Below, in pieces: positions 27,586-35,513 of a stretch of 64,000 bases of DNA; the stretch's first letter is position 1; each line of letters opens with the position of its first letter. The stretch spans positions 20,235-84,234 of the forward strand of contig AEPI01000039.1 in assembly GCA_000193795.2 (NCBI GenBank). The letters run 5' to 3'. The translations under genes were made by a program, and so were the position numbers. Below the pieces are notes generated by a model. The model made no database searches. It was given only the letters and a program-made list of their open reading frames with translations, and was not told the origin of the DNA. The stretch is from Neisseria lactamica NS19 (GTDB taxonomy: Bacteria > Pseudomonadota > Gammaproteobacteria > Burkholderiales > Neisseriaceae).

Positions 27586-29051
27586 GATTTAAGCTCCTGT
27601 ACCACTTCAATCCTGCCGACCAAGTCGGAAAGGAAAATCAGGCGTGCCAACTCGTTTTGCAAGGCGGTATCGTCCATGTTCGGATAGGCGGCTGACAGAC
27701 GGTCGAGCAGGTTTTCGGCGGTTTCGCCCTGCCTTAATTCGGATACCAGGGTGGCAGTCAGCCGTTCGCCCTGTTCATTCAGACGGCCTACGTCGGGGGC
27801 GAGGGTGTCGATGACCAAACCCGCATCCGTCCAATCACCCTCGGCGAAATCGGCGGATGGCGCACCCGATGCCGTCTGAGCACCCTCAAGCAAATCCCCG
27901 TCTTCCAAACCGTATGTGCGCTGCCAGTATTGCTTGGTAAACTTGGCACCGGCATCCACCATCATCTTATCCCGCTCGGCACGTTCTTTGGTGCCGTTCT
28001 CTTCGTTCTCAAACAATACGAATTTCGGACGGACAACGTCTCCGAAATTTATCTCTATTACCCACTCTATCAACTGATTGAACGTTGTCTCCACGATTCG
28101 TTTGTCGCTGTCGCGGATGTCGTCCGTTACTTCCAAGCCTGCGGTCGCGCTGGCGTGCGTGCTGTCTTTTTCGGTGGTTTGGTCTTGTCCGAGCAGCGCA
28201 ATGCTGATTTCGGAGCGGCAATAACGGATGAGCTTGTCGTAGGCATCAATAGATGAGGCCTTGCCGCTTGCCTCGTGAATTTCGACGCTGGAATCATTGG
28301 GGATGGTGCCGACGCTATTGCCGATCAGGGCTTCGAGTGCGTCCAGCAGTTTGTCGGTATCTTGCGGGGTATTGGAACGCGGTTCTTTACCAATCAGCCA
28401 AGGCGCACCGTATTTTTCGGTGAACTGCATCCAGAATTTAAGGCCTCCGCGTTTGAAGGTGACCAGCCAAAAAACCAAGCCCAAATCGCCCAAACCGTAG
28501 GGGTTTAGATAATCTGCCTCATGTGTCGGGCAAAGAAACTTATAAGGCGGAGGAACGGTATCGGTCAGCCCATTTTGGATGTAACGCAGCTCGCCGTCGT
28601 CGTTGAAGGCGAACCACTCTTGCGGCTTGGCGATGATTTTGTCAGGCAGCCATGCAGAATCGGTACGCCAAATCAGTTCGATGGGCTGGTAGCCGTAAAA
28701 AACGGCGTTTAAAACGTCTTTAATCAGGCGGTAAACATCGGTTTCAGCCAGCCAGCTATCGACAAAATCCCGGACATTTTTAGGGGTGTCGTCGCCCTCA
28801 AGCCGCCATTCGAGGCGGGCGACAGCTGCTTTTCGGCGGCGCACCAGCGAGCCGACCAATGGGTCGCGCATCAGCTCACGGTAAACGGAGATTTGTCTGC
28901 CCGTTTTGCGCAAAACGGGATCGGGATTCGGCAGCCAACCGTTGAAACCGCTGAAAAACGGGCGGGAAACGGCGAGATGTGCAGATAAATCCTGCGGCTT
29001 GAAGGTCATGATGCCTTGACTGGTTTTCAGTTTGAGGTGGGGTTTGGGCAT
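27582..29051 (-). CDS. Phage portal protein, DUF935 (Mu gp29-like)
   Basis: 489-residue portal protein of the DUF935 family; twelve copies would form the DNA entry ring of the capsid. Recognised by ISVYRELMRDPLVGSLVRRRKAAVARLEW near residue 50, QPIELIWRTDSAWLP, and the long PYGLGDLGLVFWLVTFKRGG segment. Full length and intact. The order portal-MuF-gpG matches Mu, but the whole group is on the minus strand here. Confidence 0.93.
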   Translation of the reverse strand: MPKPHLKLKTSQGIMTFKPQDLSAHLAVSRPFFSGFNGWLPNPDPVLRKTGRQISVYRELMRDPLVGSLVRRRKAAVARLEWRLEGDDTPKNVRDFVDSWLAETDVYRLIKDVLNAVFYGYQPIELIWRTDSAWLPDKIIAKPQEWFAFNDDGELRYIQNGLTDTVPPPYKFLCPTHEADYLNPYGLGDLGLVFWLVTFKRGGLKFWMQFTEKYGAPWLIGKEPRSNTPQDTDKLLDALEALIGNSVGTIPNDSSVEIHEASGKASSIDAYDKLIRYCRSEISIALLGQDQTTEKDSTHASATAGLEVTDDIRDSDKRIVETTFNQLIEWVIEINFGDVVRPKFVLFENEENGTKERAERDKMMVDAGAKFTKQYWQRTYGLEDGDLLEGAQTASGAPSADFAEGDWTDAGLVIDTLAPDVGRLNEQGERLTATLVSELRQGETAENLLDRLSAAYPNMDDTALQNELARLIFLSDLVGRIEVVQELKS

Positions 29052-29071
29052 GATATGTACTCTTAAATACC

Positions 29072-30575
29072 TTAATAACCTTTGGTTAATGCGCTTTTTC
29101 GGCGGATTCGGCGGCCGGTTACGCGTATCGGGCCAGTATTCAGCTCGCGGCTGGCGTAATGGGCAAGGACAAAGGCAATCGCTGCGTCGCCGTGGCGTTT
29201 TTTGCCGTCTTGACCTTTGGTGCGTACATCGGGGATGCGCGGCACGCCTCTGACCAGCTCGAAGGCGCGCAGGTCGGTCAGGATGTCTTCGTCTTTGGGG
29301 ATGGCATCCAACGTGCCGTCTTCAAGGGCGGATTTGAACGGCGCGGTATGGGTGCGGTACCAGTTTTCCGAGAGCATGACCGACTCGCATACCTCCGCGC
29401 CAAATTCGTCGCGCATGGCTTCAGCGATTGACTGACCATTGCCTCGCGCATCCAATGCCGCTCCGCGCAGATTGGGTAAGCCGTGCAACAGGTGTTTCAT
29501 GATTTGTTCTTGTTGGGCAAACGGCATATTGCCCAACTCCAACACGAACGGAGGCTTAAGGCTTAAATTAGGCTGCTGCAATAAAGGGACGATGACGGTA
29601 CGGTCGCCGCTGCGGGCAAAGTCTTCGCCAACGAAGCTGGTGCGGGTTTTATCCAAACCGTCGAGCAGCGGTTGCAGGGTGTCGGCTATCCAGTCAGCGA
29701 CTTCAGCGGCGCGGCGCGGTTCGGGCAAGAGGCCGAAATCGTCGGTCTGGTCGTAGCGGATAACCGGTGTATAAGGGCTCATACGGCTTTCGATTAAGGC
29801 GCGGTTGAGCCATTTGCCGCCGCCGTTTTTGGGGATACAGTCCAACTCTTCGGATGCGTCGTCGCCGTAGAAATCACGAATCTCTTTACACCACGCGGCT
29901 TCGCCGTCTGCCGTCCACTCTTTGCCCAAACGCAGACAGATGCGGCGGTAGAGGCCGTCTGAAACGGCCTCGTCGAAAGTAATGCGGTGGATGGCGTACG
30001 GCTTTTTGCCCGCACGAATGTCGGTAATCAGCTCGTTGAACGGGTTGTCTACGCCGTCATGCGTAGAGATGATATGCACCTGGCCGCCCCACATCAGCAA
30101 GGCCCATTGCCGCTTTAAGCAACTCGCCAAGCTGCTCGTGGAACGCCGCTTCGTCGATGATGACGCGCCCCTGTTTGCCGCGAAGGTTGGACGGTCGGCT
30201 GGACAAGGCGGTAACGCGCCAGCCGGACGCGAAACGGATGACGAAGGCGAGGACGGATTTTTTGTCGTCGCCTTCGACAAACACTTCTTCGGTTTCTTCG
30301 ATTTCGCCTGCCGCCAAGCCATAGAATTTTGCCCAGTTGGCGCAGTCGCGGATAAACTCCAAAGCCATGTCTTTGTTGTAGCCGATATACCACGCGTCCA
30401 TCCCTTTCGCGGACGCGGCAAGCAGCGCGGTATCGGCAGCTTCGCCCCAGCTCAGACCGATACGGCGCGATTTCTCGCAGAGTTTGACGGGAGCGTTGTC
30501 GGCGCACCAACGCTGCTGATAAGGCAGCAGTGCCATCGGGGTGCGGTCTTCGATTTTATTTTCAGGCGACATCAT
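29072..30575 (-). pseudogene. Large terminase subunit (Mu gp28-like), frameshifted
   Basis: ATPase-nuclease that would package phage DNA. The N-terminal 172 residues are read from 30575 (MSPENKIEDRTPMALLPYQQRW) with a Walker-A-like CEKSRRIGLSWG and Walker B RVIIDEAAF. The remainder continues in another frame from about 30105 (LLMWGGQVHIISTHDG) to the stop at 29072, including the nuclease region (SFVGEDFARSGDRTVIV, ALDARGNGQ). The two frames join at the CCC run at 30103-30105: removing one C restores AAMALLMWGGQ. So this is a single-base insertion in an otherwise intact gene of about 499 codons. It is either a real inactivating mutation or a homopolymer error. Confidence 0.9.
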
Positions 30576-30698
30576 CGATACCTAGAATTTGCTTTCTAAT
30601 CATTCGGCATGTTGATTGGGAAATTTTGATATTCCTACTTAAAGGATGGCGTCTGCCACGACTGGGAGGAAGTTTGTTTTTAAGTCTGATACAGGTAA
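30576..30698. other. Gap between the two terminase genes
   Basis: 123 bases without a convincing gene separate the small and large terminase genes, where closely related phages usually have abutting genes. The stretch is AT-rich in its left half. No repeat or hairpin of note is visible. Confidence 0.4.
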
Positions 30699-31244
30699 TC
30701 ATGACGCAATCCCCAAGATCTGTTTGCGGATGGCTTCGGCAGCACTGTCGGACAGCCCGCCTTTTTTCGCCTGCTTGGCGACGTTTTCGGCGGCGGCTTC
30801 GACTTTGGCTTTAACTTTTGCCTGATATTCTTTCAGGCGCGTTCCGGCGGTAATCAAACCGCTGATTTTGCGTGCTCCTTCGCTCATGATGCCGAAGCGG
30901 TCGAGCGCGTTCAGTTCTTCAGACGGCATTTCGCCGATTTGCACCAATGCCTCAAACAACTCTGTCTGCAACATCGCCATCAGAGCTTCGGAGCGTGTAT
31001 CGCCTTCATCGGCTGCGCCTTCGGCAATCAGGCGTGCCGCTTCGGTGCTGTTTTTGATGGCGGCAAACCGACGCTGGACTTTCTGCCCGTAGCGGTGGGC
31101 GGCAGAACGGCTGATTTCGTAGCCCTGCTGCTGCAACCATTCCGCCAGTGCCTGATAGTCGGCAAAACCGTTTTCGACGAGTTTGCGCTCAAACTCATGG
31201 CGGACGGCTTCGGGCAATTGGTCTATCGTGCTGCGCTTGGCCAT
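30699..31244 (-). CDS. DUF3486 protein, small terminase subunit (Mu gp27-like)
   Basis: 181-residue protein of the DUF3486 family, which occupies the place of Mu gp27, the presumed small terminase or DNA-recognition subunit. The N-terminus (IDQLPEAVRHEFERKLVENGFADYQALAEWLQQQGYEISRSAAHRYGQKV) predicts a helix-turn-helix. The C-terminal half is helical and Ala/Lys-rich. The ATG at 31244 follows the stop of the gp26-like gene by one base (TGATATG), so translational coupling is likely; a longer frame upstream is not homologous. Confidence 0.82.
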   Translation of the reverse strand: MAKRSTIDQLPEAVRHEFERKLVENGFADYQALAEWLQQQGYEISRSAAHRYGQKVQRRFAAIKNSTEAARLIAEGAADEGDTRSEALMAMLQTELFEALVQIGEMPSEELNALDRFGIMSEGARKISGLITAGTRLKEYQAKVKAKVEAAAENVAKQAKKGGLSDSAAEAIRKQILGIAS

Positions 31245-31245
31245 A

Positions 31246-31563
31246 TCAGCTCCACACTTTTTCGGGACGGGCGATACCGGCGCGGCATTCGACCGTGTAT
31301 TCGGCAATATCGACACCCAAACTGGTCAGGTCGGCAAACCACAAGCCGTGCGGTGCTTTATTCAGCTCGACCATTTTGCGGTCGGCAAGGTAGTCGAGCT
31401 GCTGGCGCAGTTCGGTGGCGGTGGTCTGCGGGTAAATCGCGTTCATGATGTCCAGCAGGAAGGTCTCGCTGGTGGTGTGCGGACGGGCTTTGTTGAGGGT
31501 GTTGATGATGTTCCAACGCATCCCCTCGCGGCGTTGTTTGGCGATCAGTTCCTGGCTAATCAT
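31246..31563 (-). CDS. Mu gp26-like protein, winged-helix character
   Basis: 105-residue protein of the group found between gp25 and gp27 in Mu-like phages. The segment SETFLLDIMNAIYPQTTATELRQQLDYLADRKMVEL resembles a winged-helix DNA-binding fold. Role not established. It overlaps the upstream DUF2730 gene by 4 bases (ATGA). Confidence 0.7.
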   Translation of the reverse strand: MISQELIAKQRREGMRWNIINTLNKARPHTTSETFLLDIMNAIYPQTTATELRQQLDYLADRKMVELNKAPHGLWFADLTSLGVDIAEYTVECRAGIARPEKVWS

Positions 31564-31880
31564 TTCTTTACGCTTTCCATTTTGTAGATTTCAGTGAGTT
31601 TCTCGGCGACGTTGTCGAGTTTGGCTTCGAGGACGACCTGGTTGCGGATGTAGTCTTCCCGCAAAACATAGGTCAGCGGCAGACCGGCATTGAATTCCGC
31701 CAGTTTGTTTTCCATGATTTCGACTTTGCCTTGCAGGCGTTCCTGCTGTTTTTGGCGTTCGTCCTGCTGCTCGCGGAATTGCGCCAGCAGCATTTTGCCG
31801 AAGGTAAAACAAATGCCGAGGAAGGAGAGTAAAAAGCCGACAAGCTGCCAAAATTCGATGTGGATAAAGGTTTTTTCCAT
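31560..31880 (-). CDS. DUF2730 protein (Mu gp25-like)
   Basis: 106-residue membrane-anchored protein: one N-terminal hydrophobic segment (about residues 10-32) and then a long charged coiled-coil-like helix (EQQDERQKQQERLQGKVEIMENKLAEF). This is the DUF2730 pattern of Mu gp25. Function is unknown; its place beside the lysis genes suggests an envelope role. Confidence 0.78.
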   Translation of the reverse strand: MEKTFIHIEFWQLVGFLLSFLGICFTFGKMLLAQFREQQDERQKQQERLQGKVEIMENKLAEFNAGLPLTYVLREDYIRNQVVLEAKLDNVAEKLTEIYKMESVKK

Positions 31881-31883
31881 TGT

Positions 31884-32117
31884 TCACCTCTGAAATCCGT
31901 GTTCAAAATATTCTTGGCAGACAACACAGCGCGTACAGCCTTGGACGGCTTTTTGCCTGGCTTCGGGTATCGGGCTGCCGCAATCTTCACAGTGGCTTAG
32001 GCTGGCGGTGGTTTCAGAGTGCGAAGCCTGCCCGTGGTACGGCGGTTGATGCTTTGCCAGGGATTCTGCGAGAAAGATGGCTTCGCGTTCGGATGCGCGG
32101 TCGGCAAAATCAGTCAT
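31884..32117 (-). CDS. DksA/TraR C4-type zinc finger protein
   Basis: 77-residue protein with the TraR/DksA cysteine pattern CEDCGSPIPEARQKAVQGCTRCVVCQE: two CxxC-type pairs around a conserved PEAR segment. Such small phage proteins bind RNA polymerase through the secondary channel in TraR-like fashion, or serve unknown roles. It overlaps the Rz1 gene by 8 bases. Confidence 0.83.
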   Translation of the reverse strand: MTDFADRASEREAIFLAESLAKHQPPYHGQASHSETTASLSHCEDCGSPIPEARQKAVQGCTRCVVCQEYFEHGFQR

Positions 32118-32400
32118 TTTTCAGACGGCCTTTCGTGTACCAGTTCTGCCAGCCCTCAATTTGGATTTCGAGCTTTTGACAGTATTCACCGTAGCGCACG
32201 GCATGGTTCAAGAGTTGTTCGGGTGAGCCGCCGGTCGGACGCTCGGGGCGTTCGTATTTGACCAGCAGCCCGGTAGATACAGGTGGCAAATCCACTGTCG
32301 GTACGGTTTTAATCGGGGTATCCGAAGGCACGGTTGTAGAGGTGCAGGCTGTTAGAGCCGATACTGTTAAAACCATTGCCGTCTTTTTTAATCGTGTCAT
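32110..32400 (-). CDS. Rz1-like outer-membrane spanin lipoprotein
   Basis: 96-residue lipoprotein with signal sequence and lipobox LTAC at residues 16-19; the lipidated residue would be C19. Proline-rich mature N-terminus (VPTVDLPPVSTG), as in Rz1 outer-membrane spanins. Its first 91 bases overlap the end of the Rz gene in another frame, the classic nested Rz/Rz1 layout. The pair would fuse inner and outer membranes in the last step of lysis. Confidence 0.82.
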   Translation of the reverse strand: MTRLKKTAMVLTVSALTACTSTTVPSDTPIKTVPTVDLPPVSTGLLVKYERPERPTGGSPEQLLNHAVRYGEYCQKLEIQIEGWQNWYTKGRLKND

Positions 32401-32698
32401 GCGTTTGCTCCTGTAAAGTGTTTTTGGTTTTATCCAGTTCGCTCAGGGCGGATGCCAGCTCAATGCTTTGACGCTGCGCGAAGTCATGCCAACGCTTCGT
32501 TTCCGCCTGCGCTTTTTTAAGCTCGTCGGCGTATTGTTTGGCTGCCGCCTTTGACGAGTTTTGGTAGGCGGTAATCAGGGCGGTTTGCTTGGCATCGGCT
32601 TTGTCGGCGGCATAGTGATAGCCGTTTAGCCAAATGCCCAAAACAATCAATGCACGCCATGCCAATGCCGATTTGTTTTTGTACAAAAAGTCAATCAT
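32309..32698 (-). CDS. Rz-like inner-membrane spanin
   Basis: 129-residue protein with one N-terminal membrane segment (WRALIVLGIWLNGYHYAA) and a periplasmic coiled-coil region (SSKAAAKQYADELKKAQAETKRWHDFAQ), as in Rz i-spanins. I choose the ATG at 32698 (MIDFLYKNK); the frame is open to 32719. Its 3' end overlaps the Rz1 gene. Partner of the lipoprotein encoded at 32110. Confidence 0.8.
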   Translation of the reverse strand: MIDFLYKNKSALAWRALIVLGIWLNGYHYAADKADAKQTALITAYQNSSKAAAKQYADELKKAQAETKRWHDFAQRQSIELASALSELDKTKNTLQEQTHDTIKKDGNGFNSIGSNSLHLYNRAFGYPD

Positions 32699-33029
32699 TG
32701 CCGCTCCATTCTTCCGCATTCGCGGATTTTTTGATTTCTGCCAACTGCGGTACGGCGGCGATGCCGCGTTTGATTAATGCATACCCGCCGACCATCGCGC
32801 CGTATGCCCACCAAAGCCATTCGGGGGCATCAGCGGTTTGCGAGAACTTATAAGTCATAGAAGCGGCTGCCACGTTTGCCCATAGTTTGGTATGGCTGAT
32901 TTTTCCTGTGGCCGGATTAGAGACCAAGCCGCCCAGCCATCGGAAAAAGGCAGTTATTTGCGACGCTTTTTTTTGGCTGCGCGTTTCGCGGCGGCTACCC
33001 CGCTCTTGCGGTGGGCTTGCGTCCAACAT
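32691..33029 (-). CDS. Holin-like small membrane protein (DUF2644-like)
   Basis: 112 residues as drawn, but the true start may lie further in because the first 20 codons overlap a separate small gene in another frame. The core (about AFFRWLGGLVSNPATGKISHTKLWANVAA followed by a hydrophobic WLWWAYGAMVGGYALI) has one or two membrane segments. Position between endolysin and Rz makes it the best holin candidate. No functional proof. Confidence 0.6.
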   Translation of the reverse strand: MLDASPPQERGSRRETRSQKKASQITAFFRWLGGLVSNPATGKISHTKLWANVAAASMTYKFSQTADAPEWLWWAYGAMVGGYALIKRGIAAVPQLAEIKKSANAEEWSGND

Positions 33030-33127
33030 CCCTGAGTCGGCATGGCGTAGCGAATGCCTAGGTCGCTGTGGCTGAAATCGGGCTGCATGGCTGCGGTCAT
33101 TAGGGCGATGAGTGACTTTTTTGACAT
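32954..33127 (-). CDS. Small conserved phage protein, Lys/Arg-rich tail
   Basis: 57-residue reading frame starting MSKKSLIALMTAAMQPDF with GGGAGAC just upstream and ending in a very basic tail (AAKRAAKKKRRK). It overlaps the 5' end of the holin-like frame. Start site, position in the lysis operon and strong ribosome site support translation. Function unknown. Confidence 0.6.
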   Translation of the reverse strand: MSKKSLIALMTAAMQPDFSHSDLGIRYAMPTQGCWTQAHRKSGVAAAKRAAKKKRRK

Positions 33128-33140
33128 GGTTTGTCTCCCT

Positions 33141-33644
33141 TTAATCAGTGTTATCTGCAGACGCGTGAATCAGGTTTTGCGCCACACGGCGTACCCAGCC
33201 CTTGCCGAAAGAGGTGAACGTACCGAGCTTGGTATAAAAGACCAGACGCTCGGCGTTGAACCGCAATAAAAGGTCGTTTTCGGGAAGGGAATTGATGGCT
33301 TTGAGGCTGATTTCGCCGATGATTCCGTCGTCCGCCACGCCTGCGGCGCGTTGCAGCATACGGGCGGCATTGCCGTAACCGTGGTTGACGCAGGCATCAA
33401 AAAATTGGAACGCGACCGCTTCTGGCATTTGGTCGGCGCAGTAACGCTCCCAAAACGCCTTGCGGTAAATGCCGATAGCCTGTTCGCGGGTCATGGCGCG
33501 CATCGAACCGGTAAAGCCGTTTGCCATTGCGGTACGCTTGGTGATGCCCCGGTTGGTCTCGCCGCCGGGGTCTTGAGGATGGTTGACGTAACCGCCCTCG
33601 TGGGAGAGGACGCGCTCAATGAATTGGTTGAATTTGTCTGACAT
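33141..33644 (-). CDS. Endolysin, glycoside hydrolase family 108
   Basis: 167-residue N-acetylmuramidase-type lysozyme of the GH108 family, which degrades host peptidoglycan at lysis. The signature HEGGYVNHPQDPGGETNRGIT is present with catalytic E16. The C-terminal half (GIIGEISLKAINSLPENDLLLRFNAERLVFY) is a peptidoglycan-binding-3 domain. No signal peptide, so release should need a holin. First gene of the leftward block; the start codon lies just after a strong hairpin. Confidence 0.92.
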   Translation of the reverse strand: MSDKFNQFIERVLSHEGGYVNHPQDPGGETNRGITKRTAMANGFTGSMRAMTREQAIGIYRKAFWERYCADQMPEAVAFQFFDACVNHGYGNAARMLQRAAGVADDGIIGEISLKAINSLPENDLLLRFNAERLVFYTKLGTFTSFGKGWVRRVAQNLIHASADNTD

Positions 33645-33712
33645 GGAAAAATCCCTGTATTGAGGTTGAAATCAATACAGGGATTTTAGGAAAGGTCGTC
33701 TGAATGGGCTTT
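33642..33712 (-). promoter_or_regulatory. Late-operon junction unit A (uptake sequence + RBS hairpin) before the endolysin
   Basis: Read on the minus strand the unit is CCATTAAAAGCC, an uptake sequence of the TTCAGACGACCT type, then a 13-bp perfect stem (33651-33663 with 33672-33684), a T run and the ATG. AGGGA in the 3' arm is the only Shine-Dalgarno candidate, so it is hidden when the hairpin forms. Similar units are at 44228, 50017 and 56152. Confidence 0.65.
33693..33704 (+). repeat. DNA uptake sequence of the AGGTCGTCTGAA dialect
   Basis: A perfect copy of AGGTCGTCTGAA, the form reported as dominant in the N. mucosa group, rather than the ATGCCGTCTGAA form that fills the surrounding chromosome. 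Confidence 0.8.
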
Positions 33713-33797
33713 TAATGGAGGTTAAAAGCAAAAAACGGCGATGCGGGCAGATAATACGCACAGAACACCGGAGCAGCCGGAATGCCGGAGTGTCCTA

Positions 33798-33830
33798 AAT
33801 GCCGTCTGAAGATTTCAGACGGCATTTTTT
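33798..33830. terminator. Uptake-sequence terminator
   Basis: AAATGCCGTCTGAA and TTCAGACGGCATTTTTT form a hairpin with a T run directly after the stop of the leftward gene at 33829. The rest of the gap to the endolysin (33713-33797) shows nothing definite. Confidence 0.8.
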
Positions 33831-34074
33831 ATTTTTCAAATAGCTCTTTGCTGATTGCTTGGTAATCTACTTCCTTTTCAGTTGGATTTACCGTATCTGC
33901 ATAGGCTTCTACCAAAGAAAACACACCAGCTTGGCTTAGATAATGCACTTTTACCGCCTTAGCTAATGCCGAAGCCAAAGGTTCGGGAATTTCGATATTG
34001 TTCTGGATGGCTGCCTCTTTAACGATTTCTTCCGCTCGCTCACCCCATTTGATTTGTTGTTCAAAGTCAAACAT
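33829..34074 (-). CDS. Small acidic phage protein of unknown function
   Basis: 81-residue protein, mainly helical and acidic (MFDFEQQIKWGERAEEIVKEAAIQ). No family recognised. It lies just downstream of the repressor gene on the same strand, so it is probably expressed from the prophage in the lysogen and might be an accessory (moron) or immunity-related gene. The start is preceded by GGAGACAG. Confidence 0.65.
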   Translation of the reverse strand: MFDFEQQIKWGERAEEIVKEAAIQNNIEIPEPLASALAKAVKVHYLSQAGVFSLVEAYADTVNPTEKEVDYQAISKELFEK

Positions 34075-34102
34075 AAGACTGTCTCCATTTTGGGTTTAAA
34101 AA

Positions 34103-34540
34103 TCACGCTGTTTTATGCGTGGCTGAAACTTGAGTATTTTCTGCTGCTTTTTTCTCTGCCCTGCGCGCAACCATCAGAATCATTTCACGGTCGGCAGCTG
34201 CCGCTTCGCGGAACAGGGCAAGCAACTCCTCCTCATCTTCTTTCAGACGGCCTCCCAATATTCCTGAAATCGACTCGCCCAGTTTCGGTAAATGCTCTAT
34301 TGCCGCACCCAACCGGATAAGCCCTCCTGTCATCAGATAGTTCCAATCAATCGACAAGTCATTTTTATTGGCAAAAGCACGAAGTTCAGTCTCGGGAAAC
34401 TCGAACCGCCTTCTTTTTCTACTAAACGTTTTTGGATTGATACCGATTAATTCGGCAAAGTCTTTGTCTGTTTGGACACCCAAAATCTCTTTGGCTCTAT
34501 TTAATTTTCTTTCGTAATCAACCGCTTGATTGGTTCCCAT
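34103..34540 (-). CDS. CI-type phage repressor
   Basis: 145-residue repressor with an N-terminal helix-turn-helix of the bacteriophage CI repressor type (about residues 10-70: NRAKEILGVQTDKDFAELIGINPKTFSRKRRRFEFPETEL) and a C-terminal helical part rich in Glu and Ala. It lacks the LexA-like protease domain, so it is not expected to self-cleave. I take the ATG at 34540 (MGTNQAVDY) with AAGGTG upstream. It occupies the place of Mu c, diverging from the early genes across twin operators. Confidence 0.86.
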   Translation of the reverse strand: MGTNQAVDYERKLNRAKEILGVQTDKDFAELIGINPKTFSRKRRRFEFPETELRAFANKNDLSIDWNYLMTGGLIRLGAAIEHLPKLGESISGILGGRLKEDEEELLALFREAAAADREMILMVARRAEKKAAENTQVSATHKTA

Positions 34541-34556
34541 AAAAAACACCTTGCAA

Positions 34557-34595
34557 AATCTCATTTTGAGATTAAAATAATCTCAAAATGAGATT
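34557..34595. promoter_or_regulatory. Twin palindromic operators between repressor and early genes
   Basis: Two 17-bp perfect palindromes, AATCTCATTTTGAGATT (34557-34573) and AATCTCAAAATGAGATT (34579-34595), with identical 7-bp arms. Their centres are 22 bp apart, two helical turns, so dimers could sit on the same face. They lie 17 bases upstream of the repressor start and 47 bases upstream of the first early gene, where Mu c operators lie. Binding by the adjacent CI-type protein is inferred. Confidence 0.75.
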
Positions 34596-34641
34596 TAAAT
34601 CTTATTAATCGTATTTAATTGTAGCATAAGGAGCTGAAAAA

Positions 34642-34818
34642 ATGGTGCTAACTGCCGAACAGGTAAAGGAAAAATTCATTAAAGAAGGTAAGACTTTTTC
34701 GTCTTGGGCGAAAGAAAATGGCTTCCGCCCTAATGAGGTTTATCAGGTCGTGAACGGAGCCAGCAAAGCCAAGTACGGGCGAAAGCATGAAATTGCCAAG
34801 TTATTAGGTATGAAGTAG
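34642..34818 (+). CDS. Small DNA-binding protein, BcepMu gp16 family, copy 1
   Basis: 58-residue protein (VLTAEQVKEKFIKEGKTFSSWAKENG...) resembling the BcepMu gp16 family of small helix-turn-helix proteins; it occupies the position of Mu Ner, an early-transcription regulator. The ATG follows AAGGAGC. A second, clearly homologous copy follows at 34982: both share the layout VKEKF..G.TFS.WA..NG.RP.EV..V.NG.SKA.YG..HEIAK.LG.K. Confidence 0.8.
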   Translation: MVLTAEQVKEKFIKEGKTFSSWAKENGFRPNEVYQVVNGASKAKYGRKHEIAKLLGMK

Positions 34819-34828
34819 GAGTTGAGAA

Positions 34829-35158
34829 ATGAAACTTAAATATAAACAAGCTGATGTGCAATTTAAACGATTCAAATCCCAACCGGAGAAATTGAGATTT
34901 CCAGAAAGTCAAAAAACTATTGACGATGTAAAAGTAGGTTTCCGAGAGCGCGACGAGACGATTAAGGAAAGGAGCTTAAACATGACATTAACACCAGCGC
35001 AAGTGAAAGAAAAATTTAAAAATGACGGCATAACATTTTCCGGTTGGGCAAGGGCAAACGGTTACCGTCCGCAAGAAGTAATCCGTGTATTAAACGGTTT
35101 CTCTAAAGCAAGTTACGGCAAGGGGCATGAAATTGCCAAGAAGCTGGGACTGAAATAA
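34829..35158 (+). CDS. DNA-binding protein, BcepMu gp16 family, copy 2 (possible N-terminal extension)
   Basis: The frame is open from an ATG at 34829 for 109 residues. The last 58 residues (from ATG 34982, MTLTPAQVKEKFKNDG) are the homologue of the preceding gene and have their own strong site AAGGAAAGGAG. The first 51 residues (MKLKYKQADVQFKRFKSQ) resemble nothing known. Two products, or only the short one, may be made. A tandem duplication of this regulator is unusual. Confidence 0.75.
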   Translation: MKLKYKQADVQFKRFKSQPEKLRFPESQKTIDDVKVGFRERDETIKERSLNMTLTPAQVKEKFKNDGITFSGWARANGYRPQEVIRVLNGFSKASYGKGHEIAKKLGLK

Positions 35159-35169
35159 GGAGGATGCGG

Positions 35170-35463
35170 ATGGCGGTAAGTAAAAAGGCGCAGCGGCTGT
35201 TGCGGGTGTTTTTGGCGATGGACGCGCATCCGATAATCGGCATCAGCAATAAGGAGCTTTCAGACGGCCTGGGGCTGACGGCGACGCAGGTGAGCCGGGA
35301 TTTGGAAGACCTGACGGCAGCCGGGCTGGCGGTACGGCTGGACAACGGCAACTATGCCTACAGCGTGCGGACGCTGCAGATTTCGGAACGCTTCCGGCAG
35401 CAGCAGGAAAGGCTGACGGCGAAGCTGAAAGAGATACACGACCGCACCAGCAATGTCTGGTAA
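35170..35463 (+). CDS. Winged-helix (IclR-like) early phage protein
   Basis: 97-residue protein with an IclR/MarR-type winged helix: AQRLLRVFLAMDAHPIIGISNKELSDGLGLTATQVSRDLEDLTAAGLAVRLDNGNYAYS, followed by a charged C-terminal helix. The ATG at 35170 is six bases after AAGGAGG; the ATG at 35164 is too near it. Probably a regulator of early phage genes. Confidence 0.78.
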   Translation: MAVSKKAQRLLRVFLAMDAHPIIGISNKELSDGLGLTATQVSRDLEDLTAAGLAVRLDNGNYAYSVRTLQISERFRQQQERLTAKLKEIHDRTSNVW

Positions 35464-35513
35464 TCCAAAATGGACGCCAGCGTCCATTTTGAAACAACGG
35501 AAAAGGAAAAAAC

